Below are positions 35,791-44,474 of a stretch of 64,000 nucleotides of DNA, one piece after another. Position 1 is the first letter of the stretch. Each line of letters opens with the position of its first letter. The notes beneath the pieces are model-generated. The model did not search any database. It had not been told where the DNA came from and saw nothing but the letters and a program-made list of their open reading frames with translations. The DNA is from Streptomyces malachitofuscus (GTDB lineage: Bacteria > Actinomycetota > Actinomycetes > Streptomycetales > Streptomycetaceae), in the NCBI RefSeq assembly GCF_014650055.1, contig NZ_BMUF01000005.1:121281-185280 (forward strand), read 5' to 3'. A program made the position numbers and the translations under genes.

Positions 35791-36846
35791 ATGGCCAATC
35801 CAACGGTGATCACAGATGTCCCACTTCCTCGCGAGAAGGAAAAGAGCCGTGAAAGGGGGAGCGATTTCTCCGAGCTTTCACGGCGCATATCGGAAGCGGG
35901 TCTGCTCAGGCGACGGCCGCTGTACTACTCGGTGCGTTTCGGGACCGTGGCGCTGGCACTCGCGGGGGGTGTCATCGCCTTCGTCGTCCTGGGTGACAGC
36001 TGGAGTCAGCTGATCGTCGCCGCCGCCCTTGCGCTGGTCTTCGGACAGTTGGGGCTGGCCGCCCACGATCTGGCCCACCGCCAGGTGTTCTCCCGCCGGC
36101 GGCCCAGCGAGATCGGCGGACTGCTGGTGGCCAATGTGCTGCTCGGCATGAGTTACGGCTGGTGGATGAACAAACACACGCGGCATCACGCGAATCCCAA
36201 TCACGAGAAAAAGGATCCCGATGTCGCGCCCGACATCATCGTGTGGTCCCGGCGTCAGGCGCGGCAGGCGAAGGGACCCGCGCGATTCATCGGGAAACAC
36301 CAGGCGGCGCTTTTCTTCCCGCTGCTGACGCTGGAGGGCCTCAATCTGAGTGTCAGCAGTTTCCGGGCCCTGCGGGGCCCTTCGATGAAGCGGCCGCTGC
36401 TGGAGGGGGCCCTGCTCGTCGCCCACTTCGCGGTGTACTTCGGCGGTCTGTTCCTGGTCCTCTCCCCCGCCAGGGCGCTGGCCTTCATCGCAGTCCACCA
36501 GGGTCTGTTCGGGATCTACCTCGGGTGTGTGTTCGCCCCGAACCACAAGGGCATGCCGATGATCGAGGAGGGAACCGAGCTGGACTTCCTGCGCCGGCAG
36601 GTCCTCACCTCCCGCAATGTCGACGGCGGTGCGGTCACCGACGTGTTCATGGGCGGGCTGAACCACCAGATCGAGCACCATCTCTTCCCCAGCATGCCGA
36701 CGCCGGCCCTCCGCGAGGCCCAGGTCATCACCGAGCGGTACTGCGCGGAGCTGGGCATCCCGTACCGCCGGACGGGGCTGCTCGCCTCCCACCGTGAGGC
36801 TCTGCGCCATCTCCGGCAGGTCGGGGAGCCGCTGCGCCGCCGATAG
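35791..36846 (+). CDS. membrane fatty-acid desaturase
   Basis: 351-residue integral membrane desaturase. The three histidine boxes that hold the diiron centre are present: HDLAH (AAHDLAHRQVF), HTRHH (WMNKHTRHHANPNH) and HQIEHH (GGLNHQIEHHLFPSMP). Hydrophobic segments flank them (VALALAGGVIAFVVLG, GLLVANVLLGMSYGWW and two others after residue 190). It probably introduces a double bond in acyl-lipid or acyl-CoA chains. ATG 35791 follows GAGGAAC. It diverges from the FadR-type regulator gene and converges on the fluoride-channel operon with only three bases between the stops. Confidence 0.92.
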   Translation: MANPTVITDVPLPREKEKSRERGSDFSELSRRISEAGLLRRRPLYYSVRFGTVALALAGGVIAFVVLGDSWSQLIVAAALALVFGQLGLAAHDLAHRQVFSRRRPSEIGGLLVANVLLGMSYGWWMNKHTRHHANPNHEKKDPDVAPDIIVWSRRQARQAKGPARFIGKHQAALFFPLLTLEGLNLSVSSFRALRGPSMKRPLLEGALLVAHFAVYFGGLFLVLSPARALAFIAVHQGLFGIYLGCVFAPNHKGMPMIEEGTELDFLRRQVLTSRNVDGGAVTDVFMGGLNHQIEHHLFPSMPTPALREAQVITERYCAELGIPYRRTGLLASHREALRHLRQVGEPLRRR

Positions 36847-36849
36847 GCC

Positions 36850-37224
36850 CTAGGACCACACCGCGCCGGCCAGGGCCGCGCCCACGAAGGCGGCGCCCAG
36901 GCCGGCCGCCACGCTCGCCACGACGTTCAGCGCCGCGTAACCGCGGGCACCGGCCCCGGCGAGGCGCAGGGTCTCGTAGGAGAAGGTGGAGTAGGTGGTC
37001 AGGGCGCCGCACAGGCCGGTCCCGAGCAGCAGCCGGAGGTGGGGCCCGGCCGCACCGGCGGCCGCCGCGCCCGCGAGCAGGCCGAGGATCAGGCTGCCGC
37101 CGACATTGACCGTGAAGGTCCCCCATGGGAACACGGAGTCGTGCCGGGACTGCACCGCACGGTCGGTGAGGTAGCGCAGTGGGGCGCCGACCATGGCGCC
37201 CAGCGTTACGTAGAGCCAGTTCAC
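36850..37224 (-). CDS. crcB: CrcB/Fluc fluoride channel subunit (second copy)
   Basis: 124-residue small four-helix membrane protein of the CrcB/Fluc family, which exports fluoride as an antiparallel dimer. Conserved features are [31 protein letters not shown] and [17 protein letters not shown] (the TTYSTF stretch lining the pore). It is the last gene of crcB-DUF190-crcB; its ATG overlaps the DUF190 stop by four bases. Heterodimeric assembly with the other CrcB encoded at 37589-38032 is likely. Confidence 0.92.
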   Translation of the reverse strand: MNWLYVTLGAMVGAPLRYLTDRAVQSRHDSVFPWGTFTVNVGGSLILGLLAGAAAAGAAGPHLRLLLGTGLCGALTTYSTFSYETLRLAGAGARGYAALNVVASVAAGLGAAFVGAALAGAVWS

Positions 37225-37592
37225 CGCGGCTCCTCGTCCCGCTCGCCGGATCCCTGGCCGCGGCGTCCGGGGCGGACCACCTCGCAGCGGTCGAGCAGCA
37301 CCAGACCGTCGGTCACGAGCGCGTCGAGTTCCGGGAGGAAGGAACGGACCCGGTCCTCGGTGTCCACGACGACGACCGCCACCGGCAGGTCCTCGCTCAG
37401 GGACAGCAGCCGGGAGGTGTGGACCAGGGAGGACGCGCCGTAGCCCTCGATGCCGCGGAAGACACTGGCACCGGCGAGCCCGGCCGCGTGCGCCCGGTGG
37501 ACGATCTCGGAGTACAGGGGCCGGTGCCGCCAGGTGTCGTTCTCTCCGACGAACACGGTCAGCCGCAGGGCGGTGCCGGTCGGTACGGTCAT
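37221..37592 (-). CDS. DUF190 protein between the two crcB genes
   Basis: 123-residue soluble DUF190 protein with a ferredoxin-like, PII-related pattern ([45 protein letters not shown] and [22 protein letters not shown]). DUF190 proteins regularly accompany crcB genes, but their role is not settled; a regulatory or channel-associated function is inferred. ATG 37592 has AGGAGG five bases upstream. It overlaps the flanking crcB genes by four bases on each side, so all three are translated as one unit. Confidence 0.9.
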   Translation of the reverse strand: MTVPTGTALRLTVFVGENDTWRHRPLYSEIVHRAHAAGLAGASVFRGIEGYGASSLVHTSRLLSLSEDLPVAVVVVDTEDRVRSFLPELDALVTDGLVLLDRCEVVRPGRRGQGSGERDEEPR

Positions 37593-38032
37593 GGCTGCCT
37601 CCTGATCAGTACCCGGCGGGTCGCCGAGGCCGCCGCCCATACGGCGGCGAGGGCCGCGAGCGGGGTGACGGCGAGGTGGAGGAGTCCGGCGGCCAGGTGG
37701 CCGCCGTCGAGCAGGTCGCGGACGTCGACGGCGTACGTCGAGAAGGTGGTGAAGCCGCCGAGGACGCCGGTGCCGAAGAACGGGCGGACGAGGGGGTGGG
37801 CGGTGCGGACCTCGGTGACGACCACCATGAACGCGCCGATCACGAAGCAGCCGACGACATTGACCCAGAGGATCGTCCAGGGGAAGCCGCCCGGCGGCGT
37901 CGGCCACCACAGGGACGCCGCGTACCGGGCCACCGCCCCCGCTGCCCCGCCCAGCGCGACGACCGCGACGACGGGGGCCTGGGCGCGGACGGCGTGGCGG
38001 ACCCGGGGGCCCTCGGTTGCCGGGGCTTTCAC
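37589..38032 (-). CDS. crcB: CrcB/Fluc fluoride channel subunit (first copy)
   Basis: 147-residue four-helix membrane protein with [37 protein letters not shown] and [18 protein letters not shown], the Fluc hallmarks. It is longer at the N-terminus than the second copy (about 24 polar residues). It is the first gene of the fluoride-channel operon. I looked for the conserved fluoride riboswitch in the upstream region and did not see it; the ArsR-type gene just upstream on the same strand may be cotranscribed or regulatory. Confidence 0.92.
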   Translation of the reverse strand: MKAPATEGPRVRHAVRAQAPVVAVVALGGAAGAVARYAASLWWPTPPGGFPWTILWVNVVGCFVIGAFMVVVTEVRTAHPLVRPFFGTGVLGGFTTFSTYAVDVRDLLDGGHLAAGLLHLAVTPLAALAAVWAAASATRRVLIRRQP

Positions 38033-38097
38033 CGTCGTACGTCTCCCACTCGCTCGGGATCAGCGTAACGGCGTGGGGTGCTGCGGGGCCGCGCGGG

Positions 38098-38364
38098 CTA
38101 CCAGCCCTTCTCGAACAGCCGTGTGACCTCGGCGATCCGTATCTCGTCGCGCCGGTAGTGCAGCCGGCCGTCGCAGCGGCCGGTGCGCAGCAGGCCGAGG
38201 GAGGTGAGGAGCCGGAGGTGGGTGAGGGCCACCGGGCGGGGGACGCCGAGCCCGGCGGCGATGTCGTCCGCGGTGAGCCCGCGCTCGGCGGTACCCGGTT
38301 CGCTCAGCCACGCCAGGATGCGCAGCCGTGTCCCGTCGACGGGAGTCCTCAGCATCTCGTCCAC
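38098..38364 (-). CDS. ArsR-type winged-helix regulator
   Basis: 88-residue small helix-turn-helix protein ([46 protein letters not shown], then wing [11 protein letters not shown]). It has only one Cys (GRCDGRL), so a classical arsenical or metal site of ArsR is not evident. It lies 65 bases upstream of the fluoride-channel operon on the same strand and diverges from the MarR gene. Its target is unknown; both neighbours are candidates. Confidence 0.78.
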   Translation of the reverse strand: MDEMLRTPVDGTRLRILAWLSEPGTAERGLTADDIAAGLGVPRPVALTHLRLLTSLGLLRTGRCDGRLHYRRDEIRIAEVTRLFEKGW

Positions 38365-38604
38365 CTCCGCGCCGGGCTCTCCTCACTCCGGTGCCCTCCC
38401 ACTGTCCCGCGTCCGGGGCCTCCGTGTCCCGGACTGTCGGCACCTTGTCCGGGACCCAACGGGCCTGCGGTACAAGCTCGTTCGGTCTTCAGGACGTCGG
38501 CGGGGCACGCCGATCGCCTCCGTGCGGGACGCGGACGGCGATCCCGTCGGTCCGGTCCGGGACGCGCCGGCCCGACCGGGGCGCAACCCTCTGCCCCTTG
38601 CAGG

Positions 38605-38633
38605 TTCATTGAAAATAGAACGAGTGTTACCGT
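38605..38633 (+). promoter_or_regulatory. candidate promoter for a leaderless MarR transcript
   Basis: TTCATT (38605-38610) and TACCGT (38628-38633) are spaced by 17 bases and the second ends six bases before the ATG at 38640. Transcription would start at or near the first base of the start codon, which agrees with the lack of a Shine-Dalgarno before this gene. The spacer GAAAATAGAACGAGTGT is unusually AT-rich. Confidence 0.45.
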
Positions 38634-38639
38634 TCCCGT

Positions 38640-39029
38640 ATGGCAGCGAAGACGGCCGGAGCGCAGCTCGAGGAACGGTGGCGCGACATCCTCGCGGTGC
38701 ACGCGCGCACTCTGGGCGAGATCGACCGTGCGCTGAATCCGTACGGCCTCGGGGCGTCCGACTTCGAGGTGCTCGACCTGCTCGCGACCGCCGCTCCCGG
38801 GGAGGGCGAGCAGTGCCGGGTGCAGAACCTGGTGGGCCGGGTGCACCTCAGCCAGAGCGCGCTGTCGCGCCTCATCGCCCGGCTGGAGCGGGACGGCCTG
38901 GTGGAGCGCAGCCTGTGCCTGGAGGACCGGCGCGGCGTCTACGTGGCGCTCACCGCCAAGGGTCGCGCCCTGCACGCCGAGGCACTGCCGGTGCAGCGTG
39001 CCGCCCTGGCCCGCGCACTGGGCGAGTAG
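38640..39029 (+). CDS. MarR-family transcriptional regulator
   Basis: 129-residue MarR-type winged helix. DNA-recognition region VHLSQSALSRLIARLERDGLVERSLCLEDRRGVYVALTAKG is complete with the DRR wing tip; flanking helices (RWRDILAVHARTLGEIDRALNPYGLGASDFEVLDLL) form the dimer interface. There is no Shine-Dalgarno and a promoter-like pair sits right before the ATG, so the messenger may be leaderless. No obvious target gene is adjacent: it diverges from the ArsR gene and converges on SseB. Confidence 0.88.
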   Translation: MAAKTAGAQLEERWRDILAVHARTLGEIDRALNPYGLGASDFEVLDLLATAAPGEGEQCRVQNLVGRVHLSQSALSRLIARLERDGLVERSLCLEDRRGVYVALTAKGRALHAEALPVQRAALARALGE

Positions 39030-39053
39030 CGCGCGCCGGGCGGCGCCGCCGGT

Positions 39054-39458
39054 TCAGGGGCGGGCCAGCAGGGTGCGGACCCCCTCGGAGGTGAGGGTGA
39101 GACGGTGCTCTGAGCTGCCGTCGATGGTGAGGGACAGGTCGTCGGCGGGCCACTGCGCGGCGAGCGCGCCGAGCGGCACCAGACGGTAGCGGGAGACGAA
39201 CGGCAGCAGGCCGGCCATCTCCAGTTCGGACGTGAACACGGGCACCACGTGAGTGCCGCCGGGCTGCTCCAGCACCGGCAGCGCCACCGCGCCCGGATCG
39301 GCGGCCTCCTCGTCGCCCGCGTCGTCGGGAACCGGGATCAGGACGTCGCTGTTCGCGAGGGCGTCCAGCGCCGCCGAGTCCTCGGTGTTCTCGGACAGGG
39401 TGTCCAGGGCCCGCTGCGCGGGCGTGGGGGCGTTGTTCTCGTGCGCTGGTGTCTCCAT
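39054..39458 (-). CDS. SseB-family protein
   Basis: 134-residue protein with an SseB N-terminal-like domain (AALDALANSDVLIPVPDD, then VLEQPGGTHVVPVFTSELEMAGLLPF and YRLVPLGALAAQWPADDLSLTIDG). Members in actinomycetes are of unknown role, apart from a loose link to enhanced serine sensitivity in E. coli. It has no membrane segment. ATG 39458 has AGGGAA upstream. It diverges from the GAPDH gene. Confidence 0.72.
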   Translation of the reverse strand: METPAHENNAPTPAQRALDTLSENTEDSAALDALANSDVLIPVPDDAGDEEAADPGAVALPVLEQPGGTHVVPVFTSELEMAGLLPFVSRYRLVPLGALAAQWPADDLSLTIDGSSEHRLTLTSEGVRTLLARP

Positions 39459-39657
39459 GGCAGATTCCCTGGTAGCGGCGGTCGTGCGGGCCCGCCCGGG
39501 ACAAGATCCGCCCCGGGACAGTGCTGCACGCGTACCCGTTCGCATGTCGCGCAACCCTGCGAGTTCCGTCGTTTCCCCTGCCCGTCGGGCACCCCCTCCG
39601 GACCGCCCCGACAGCATCGCTATCATATGAGCACCCTCTAGCTCGAAAGATGATCCT

Positions 39658-41103
39658 GTGACTGTCAACGAAGACTCGTTCACCCATTGGAAGCACCGCG
39701 AGGAGATCGCGGAGTCGATGATCCCGATCATCGGGAAGCTGCACCGGGAGCGGGACGTGACCGTCCTGCTGCACAGCCGCTCCTTGGTGAACAAGTCGGT
39801 GGTCAGCATCCTCAAGACCCACCGCTTCGCCCGGCAGATCGCCGGCGAGGAGCTCTCGGTCACCGAGACGCTGCCCTTCCTGCAGGCGCTCACCACGCTC
39901 GACCTCGGCCCGTCCCAGATCGACATCGGCCTGCTCGCCGAGGCCCACCGCACCGACGACCGGGGGCTGTCGGTCGCCGAGTTCACCGCCGAGGCCGTCG
40001 CCGGTGCGACCGGCGCCAACAAGATCGAGCGCCGTGAGCCCCGCGACGTCGTCCTCTACGGCTTCGGCCGCATCGGCCGTCTCCTGGCCCGTCTGCTGAT
40101 CGAGAAGTCGGGCTCCGGCAACGGGCTGCGCCTGCGCGCGATCGTGGTCCGCCGGGGCGGCGAACAGGACATCGTCAAGCGGGCCTCGCTGCTGCGCCGC
40201 GACTCCGTGCACGGCCAGTTCCAGGGCACGATCACCGTGAACGAGGCCGACGACACGATCGTCGCCAACGGCAACACCATCAAGGTGATCTACGCGAACG
40301 ACCCCACCGAGGTCGACTACACGGCGTACGGCATCAAGAACGCCATCCTCATCGACAACACCGGCAAGTGGCGCGACCGTGAGGGCCTCTCGCAGCACCT
40401 GCGTCCCGGTGTCGACAAGGTGGTGCTGACGGCGCCGGGCAAGGGCGACGTGCCCAACATCGTGCACGGCGTCAACCACGACACCCTGAAGCCGGACGAG
40501 CAGATCCTCTCCTGCGCGTCCTGCACCACCAACGCCATCGTCCCGCCGCTGAAGGCCATGGCGGACGAGTACGGCGTGCTGCGCGGGCACGTGGAGACGG
40601 TCCACTCGTTCACCAACGACCAGAACCTGCTGGACAACTACCACAAGTCGGAGCGCCGCGGCCGCTCGGCGCCGATGAACATGGTGATCACCGAGACGGG
40701 TGCCGCCTCGGCTGTCGCCAAGGCACTGCCCGACCTCGACGCGACGATCACGGGCAGCTCGATCCGGGTTCCCGTGCCGGACGTCTCGATCGCGATCCTC
40801 AACCTCCAGCTGGCCCGCGCGACCGACCGCCAGGAGGTCCTCGACCACCTCCGCAAGGTGTCGCTGACCTCGCCGCTGAAGCGTCAGATCGACTTCATCA
40901 GCGCCCCCGACGCCGTCTCCAGCGACTTCATCGGCTCGCGGCACGCCTCGATCGTCGACGCCGGCGCGCTCAAGGTCGAGGGCGACAACGCGATCCTCTA
41001 CCTCTGGTACGACAACGAGTTCGGCTACTCCTGCCAGGTCGTCCGGGTCGTCCAGTACGTCTCGGGCGTGGAGTACCCGACGTACCCGGCCCCGGCGGTC
41101 TGA
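39658..41103 (+). CDS. gap: glyceraldehyde-3-phosphate dehydrogenase, long (480-residue) type
   Basis: 481-residue GAPDH with an approximately 125-residue N-terminal extension (HREEIAESMIPIIGKLHRERDVTVLLH) not found in standard 335-residue GAPDH. The NAD-binding domain starts at DVVLYGFGRIGRLLARLL, the catalytic thiol is C289 in SCASCTTNA, and NTGKWRD, TGSSIRVPVPDVS and WYDNEFGYSCQVVR are conserved. This long type is found alongside the glycolytic enzyme in many actinobacteria; whether it works in the catabolic or gluconeogenic direction is unclear. GTG 39658 is preceded by GAAAG. A strong hairpin follows the gene. Confidence 0.93.
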   Translation: MTVNEDSFTHWKHREEIAESMIPIIGKLHRERDVTVLLHSRSLVNKSVVSILKTHRFARQIAGEELSVTETLPFLQALTTLDLGPSQIDIGLLAEAHRTDDRGLSVAEFTAEAVAGATGANKIERREPRDVVLYGFGRIGRLLARLLIEKSGSGNGLRLRAIVVRRGGEQDIVKRASLLRRDSVHGQFQGTITVNEADDTIVANGNTIKVIYANDPTEVDYTAYGIKNAILIDNTGKWRDREGLSQHLRPGVDKVVLTAPGKGDVPNIVHGVNHDTLKPDEQILSCASCTTNAIVPPLKAMADEYGVLRGHVETVHSFTNDQNLLDNYHKSERRGRSAPMNMVITETGAASAVAKALPDLDATITGSSIRVPVPDVSIAILNLQLARATDRQEVLDHLRKVSLTSPLKRQIDFISAPDAVSSDFIGSRHASIVDAGALKVEGDNAILYLWYDNEFGYSCQVVRVVQYVSGVEYPTYPAPAV

Positions 41104-41135
41104 GCCGGGAGGCCACGGGACACGGAACGGAGCGA

Positions 41136-41169
41136 GGGGCGGGGCCGGCGAGATGTCCGGCCCCGCCCC
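41136..41169 (+). terminator. 13-bp perfect hairpin terminator after gap
   Basis: GGGGCGGGGCCGG (41136-41148), loop CGAGATGT, CCGGCCCCGCCCC (41157-41169). A perfect GC-only stem 33 bases past the stop codon, with a short T-containing tail. Confidence 0.8.
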
Positions 41170-41260
41170 GTTCTGCCCGGCTGACCGGCGGTAAGGGGCA
41201 GATCGATAACGATCGCCCCGTACGGCTTGCCGGGGGACGCGCAGTTCCTAGTCTTCGGGC

Positions 41261-42229
41261 ATGCCCCTCTTCAGCAGTCGCACCAGCAGACGTCCCCGCA
41301 TCAATCCGGCCCTCGACGACGCCGAACTCGCGCGCGTGCTGGGCAAGTTGAGCAAGCGGAGCGGGAGTGGCAAATCGGCTGACGTGGTGCTCACGGCCGC
41401 ACTGCTGGAGGAGACCGGGGACGACTGGGACCGTCGCAGCCACCGGGTGTCCGTGCTGGCCGGGGCGACGGCGGACACGGGCATCGCCGAGGCCTGGCTG
41501 GGCAGGGAGCCGAACAGCGCCGACGCCTTGGTGTTCCACGCCTGGACCGGCCTGGCGCGCGGGATGCGGGACGGGCGCCTGGAGGACGCCGGGGAGCTGG
41601 TGTCCCGGTGCCACCGGGCCGCCGACCTCAGACCGGAGGACCCGCTGCCGTGGGTGGCGCTGCTCGGTGTGTCGCGGATCGAGCGGTACGGCCAGAACGA
41701 CGTCAACGCCGTCTGGCGGGAGGCCACCGGACGCGACCGCTGGCACCGTGAGGCGTACTTCCAGATGCTCGCGTATCTGTCGCCCGAGGAAGGCGGGTCC
41801 AGCGCGTCCGTACTCGACTTCGTGGACGTGGTGCGCACCCGGATCCCGGCGAACGCGCCCTGCGCGGCGGTCGAGCTGACCGCGGCCGTCCGCCAGTACC
41901 AGGGGCTGCTGACACAGGGCGGGGTACGGGCCATGACCGCCGGTCAGCTGTGGGAGGGCGGACAGATCGCGTCCGCGCTGGAGCAGGCGGCCGCGCTGTG
42001 GGCGAAGCCGGGCTTCTTCCAGCACGTGGCGGCGCCGGCCGATCTGAACGTCCTGGCGTACGCGCTGTGCGCGGCGGGGCGGGCCGCCGACGCCCATCCG
42101 GTGTTCCAGGCGCTGCAGGGCACGGTGACGCCCTGGCCCTGGGACGTCGACGGTCCCGCGCTCCAGCGGTTCGAACAGCACCAGGCGAAGTCGGAACGGG
42201 GCCGTCAGGGCGGTATCGGCGGCGCGTGA
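41261..42229 (+). CDS. TPR-like conserved actinobacterial protein
   Basis: 322 residues, helical throughout, with several 34-residue-like Ala/Leu/Asp patterns (IAEAWLGREPNSADALVFHAWTGLARG; LVSRCHRAADLRPEDPLPWVALLGVSR; LNVLAYALCAAGRAADAHPVFQAL) that suggest tetratricopeptide-type repeats. No catalytic motif, signal or membrane segment was seen. Homologues are known to me only as hypothetical Streptomyces proteins. ATG 41261 lies 20 bases after an AT-rich stretch, and a small dyad GATCG-ATAA-CGATC is at 41202-41215 in the upstream region. Confidence 0.72.
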   Translation: MPLFSSRTSRRPRINPALDDAELARVLGKLSKRSGSGKSADVVLTAALLEETGDDWDRRSHRVSVLAGATADTGIAEAWLGREPNSADALVFHAWTGLARGMRDGRLEDAGELVSRCHRAADLRPEDPLPWVALLGVSRIERYGQNDVNAVWREATGRDRWHREAYFQMLAYLSPEEGGSSASVLDFVDVVRTRIPANAPCAAVELTAAVRQYQGLLTQGGVRAMTAGQLWEGGQIASALEQAAALWAKPGFFQHVAAPADLNVLAYALCAAGRAADAHPVFQALQGTVTPWPWDVDGPALQRFEQHQAKSERGRQGGIGGA

Positions 42230-42438
42230 CACGACGCCCGTCGCCCGTCGCAGGTGCGGACGGTCGTACCGTCCTCAGCACTCCGGAGGCCCGGGAGGCG
42301 CCCGCGGGAGCGGCCCGGGCAGAGCACCCACAGCCCCGCGGGCAGGGCATGTGAGCGGGCGTGACGGACGGGTCACCGCCCGGCGGACCCGGCGGCCCGC
42401 ACGGGCTCCGCCGTCGCGGAGCCGTGGGGCCGGGATCG

Positions 42439-44247
42439 TCAGTCGCGGGACAGGATGGCTCCGAGCGCCTGGCGCAGGGTCGTCGACGGGTCGGCCGACG
42501 GGCCCTCGTGACGCCAGGCCACGAAGCCGTCGGGCCGGACCAGGATCGCGCCGGACGGCGTGATGCCATGGGCCTCGGTCCAGTCAGGCCCCGGGCCGGG
42601 GGCCGGCGTCAGGTCCGCCTGCGGACCGGTGCCGACGCGATAGGAGTCCAGGGGGACGGACAGAGCTGCCGCCACCTCCCTCGCGGCCGTGTGCCAGTCA
42701 CTGGTGTCGGAGCTGAGCAGGACCAGGGCGCGCTCGTAGAGGTCGAGGGTGGAGATCCTCGTGCCGGTCCGGTCCAGCCACACATGCGGGGCCCGGCTGC
42801 CGGGTTCACCGTTCAGCACGACTCCGTCGGGAACGACCGGCGTGGCCTCATCGGTCCCCAGGACCGCACCGCGCGGGTAGCGGTAGCAGAGCGCCACGTT
42901 GAGGATGCCGCCCGCCTTCATCCCGGGACCACCGGGACCACCGGGACCACCGGGACCACCGGGACCACCGGGTCCGGGCCCCCCGGGGCCCCCCGGGCGG
43001 CCGGGACCACCGGCTCCGGGCCCCCCGGGGCCACCGGGGGCGGGGCCGCCGGGACCACCGGGACCGGGGGCCCCAAGAGCCGGGGCACCGGCAGCGGGGG
43101 TGTACCCGGGGTGGCTGTGCTCGCTCGAACGGGACGACGCGCGGGCGCTGGTAGCCTCCGCGACCGGACGCCGTTCGGCATCGTAGGACTCCAGCAGCCC
43201 GGGTCCCGCCCAGCCCTCGAGCACTGCGGCCAGCTTCCAGGCCAGGTTGTGGGCGTCCTGGATACCGGTGTTGGAGCCGAAGGCCCCGGTGGGCGACATC
43301 TCGTGGGCCGAGTCACCGGCCAGGAACACCCGTCCGTCGGTGTACCGTTCGGCGACCCGCTCGGCGGCGTGCCAGGCGGCCCGGCCCGTGATGGTCACGT
43401 CGAGGCCGGGGACCCCGACGGCCCGCCGGATGTGATCGACGCACCGCTCGTCCGTGAACTCCTCCAGTGTCTCGCCGTTCTCGGGGTGCCAGGGCGCGTG
43501 GAACACCCAGTGCTCCCGGTTGTCGACCGGCAGCAGGGCGCCGTCGGCGTCCGGGTTGGTCAGGTAGCAGACGATGAACTTCCGGTCCCCTACGATGCCG
43601 GCCAGGTCGCGGGAGGTGAAGGTGAGGCTCACGTTGTGGAACAGGTCGCCCGGGCCGTTGTGCCCGATGCCCAACGACTCGCGGACAGGGCTGCGGGGAC
43701 CGTCGGCGGCGACGAGGTAGTCTGCCCGGATCGTGGTGTGCTCGCCGGTATCCCGGCTCTTGACCAGTGCCGTCACGCCCGTGGCGTCCTGCTCGAAGGA
43801 CATCATCTCGGTCCCGAAGCGGAGGTCGCCGCCGAGCTCGCGGGCTCCTTCGAGGAGTACCGGCTCCAGGTCGTTCTGGCTGCACAGGCACCACCCGCTG
43901 GGACTGAAACGGGCGAGCCCGCCGCCGGGGTCGATCTCCTGGAGCAGCCACTCACCGGCGTCGCCCACCAGGCTCGGGGTCTGCAGGATGCCGTGGTTCT
44001 CGGCCAGAACCGACGCGGCCTCACCGATGCGCCGCTCGAGCCCCGCCGTGCGGTACAACTCCATGGTGCGGACGTTGTTGCCCCGCCCGCGCGGGTGGAT
44101 CGACGTACCCGTGTGGCGTTCGACGAGTGTGTGCGGCACACCGAGACGCCCCAGGAAGAGGGACATCGACAGGCCCACCAGGGAGCCGCCGACGATGAGG
44201 ACCGGCGTGCGGTGAACCGCACTGTCGGCCGTATCCGATTCATTCAT
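42439..44247 (-). CDS. whiE-ORFVIII: spore-pigment FAD-dependent hydroxylase (WhiE ORFVIII-like) with collagen-like insertion
   Basis: 602-residue aromatic polyketide hydroxylase of the PHBH family. FAD motifs: PVLIVGGSLVGLSMSLFLG at the N-terminus, DG motif YLVAADGPRSPVRESLGI near residue 185, and GRVFLAGDSAHEMSPTGAFGSNTGIQDAHNLAWKL near 300. The C-terminal thioredoxin-like domain follows. Between about residues 390 and 443 is a Gly/Pro-rich stretch of (G-G-P) triplets encoded by a 9-bp tandem repeat; this is not part of the usual fold. The ATG at 44247 has GGAGG six bases upstream. It diverges from ORFI as in the S. coelicolor whiE locus and is expected to oxidise the pigment polyketide late in sporulation. 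Confidence 0.92.
   Translation of the reverse strand: MNESDTADSAVHRTPVLIVGGSLVGLSMSLFLGRLGVPHTLVERHTGTSIHPRGRGNNVRTMELYRTAGLERRIGEAASVLAENHGILQTPSLVGDAGEWLLQEIDPGGGLARFSPSGWCLCSQNDLEPVLLEGARELGGDLRFGTEMMSFEQDATGVTALVKSRDTGEHTTIRADYLVAADGPRSPVRESLGIGHNGPGDLFHNVSLTFTSRDLAGIVGDRKFIVCYLTNPDADGALLPVDNREHWVFHAPWHPENGETLEEFTDERCVDHIRRAVGVPGLDVTITGRAAWHAAERVAERYTDGRVFLAGDSAHEMSPTGAFGSNTGIQDAHNLAWKLAAVLEGWAGPGLLESYDAERRPVAEATSARASSRSSEHSHPGYTPAAGAPALGAPGPGGPGGPAPGGPGGPGAGGPGRPGGPGGPGPGGPGGPGGPGGPGGPGMKAGGILNVALCYRYPRGAVLGTDEATPVVPDGVVLNGEPGSRAPHVWLDRTGTRISTLDLYERALVLLSSDTSDWHTAAREVAAALSVPLDSYRVGTGPQADLTPAPGPGPDWTEAHGITPSGAILVRPDGFVAWRHEGPSADPSTTLRQALGAILSRD
42925..42969. repeat. five tandem copies of a 9-bp unit inside the hydroxylase gene
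   Basis: GGGACCACC is repeated five times in tandem at 42925-42969, with degenerate copies continuing to about 43070. On the coding (minus) strand each unit reads as Gly-Gly-Pro, so copy number changes keep the reading frame. The tract is slippage-prone. Confidence 0.9.
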
Positions 44248-44474
44248 TGCACGCCTCCATCGCCCTCTAGGGGCTGGGGAATGGGACGCCCCTTTCATGC
44301 CCGGTGCGGACCCGTTCGCGTCGAGACGGCACCCGGATGGCGTGCGGTTCACCCACCTGCCCCGTGTCGCTCGCGCGCCTCCGACAGTCGCGCCCACCAT
44401 GAACTCATCGCGACCCGGGCCTTCGGACACCGCGGTCGTTCCTGATCTTCCGAGGAAGAGGAGAGGTGCGCCGG
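44248..44474. promoter_or_regulatory. divergent promoter region of the whiE-type cluster
   Basis: 227 bases between the divergent hydroxylase (ORFVIII) and ORFI genes. In S. coelicolor the equivalent space contains two developmentally controlled promoters, one of which depends on the sporulation sigma factor SigF. I could not identify convincing -10/-35 elements here by eye; the assignment rests on gene arrangement. Confidence 0.55.

Noticed and set aside
38033..38097. Fluoride riboswitch upstream of the crcB operon
   Set aside because: The short gap before the first crcB start shows no sequence resembling the conserved fluoride aptamer.
42925..43075. Possible CRISPR array
   Set aside because: The repeats are 9 bp with no spacers, lie inside a coding frame and encode Gly-Gly-Pro; they are a protein-coding minisatellite.
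42900..43085. Idea that the Gly/Pro tract marks a frameshift or gene break in the hydroxylase
   Set aside because: The same frame gives convincing FAD-domain sequence before it and a normal C-terminal domain after it, so the frame is continuous.
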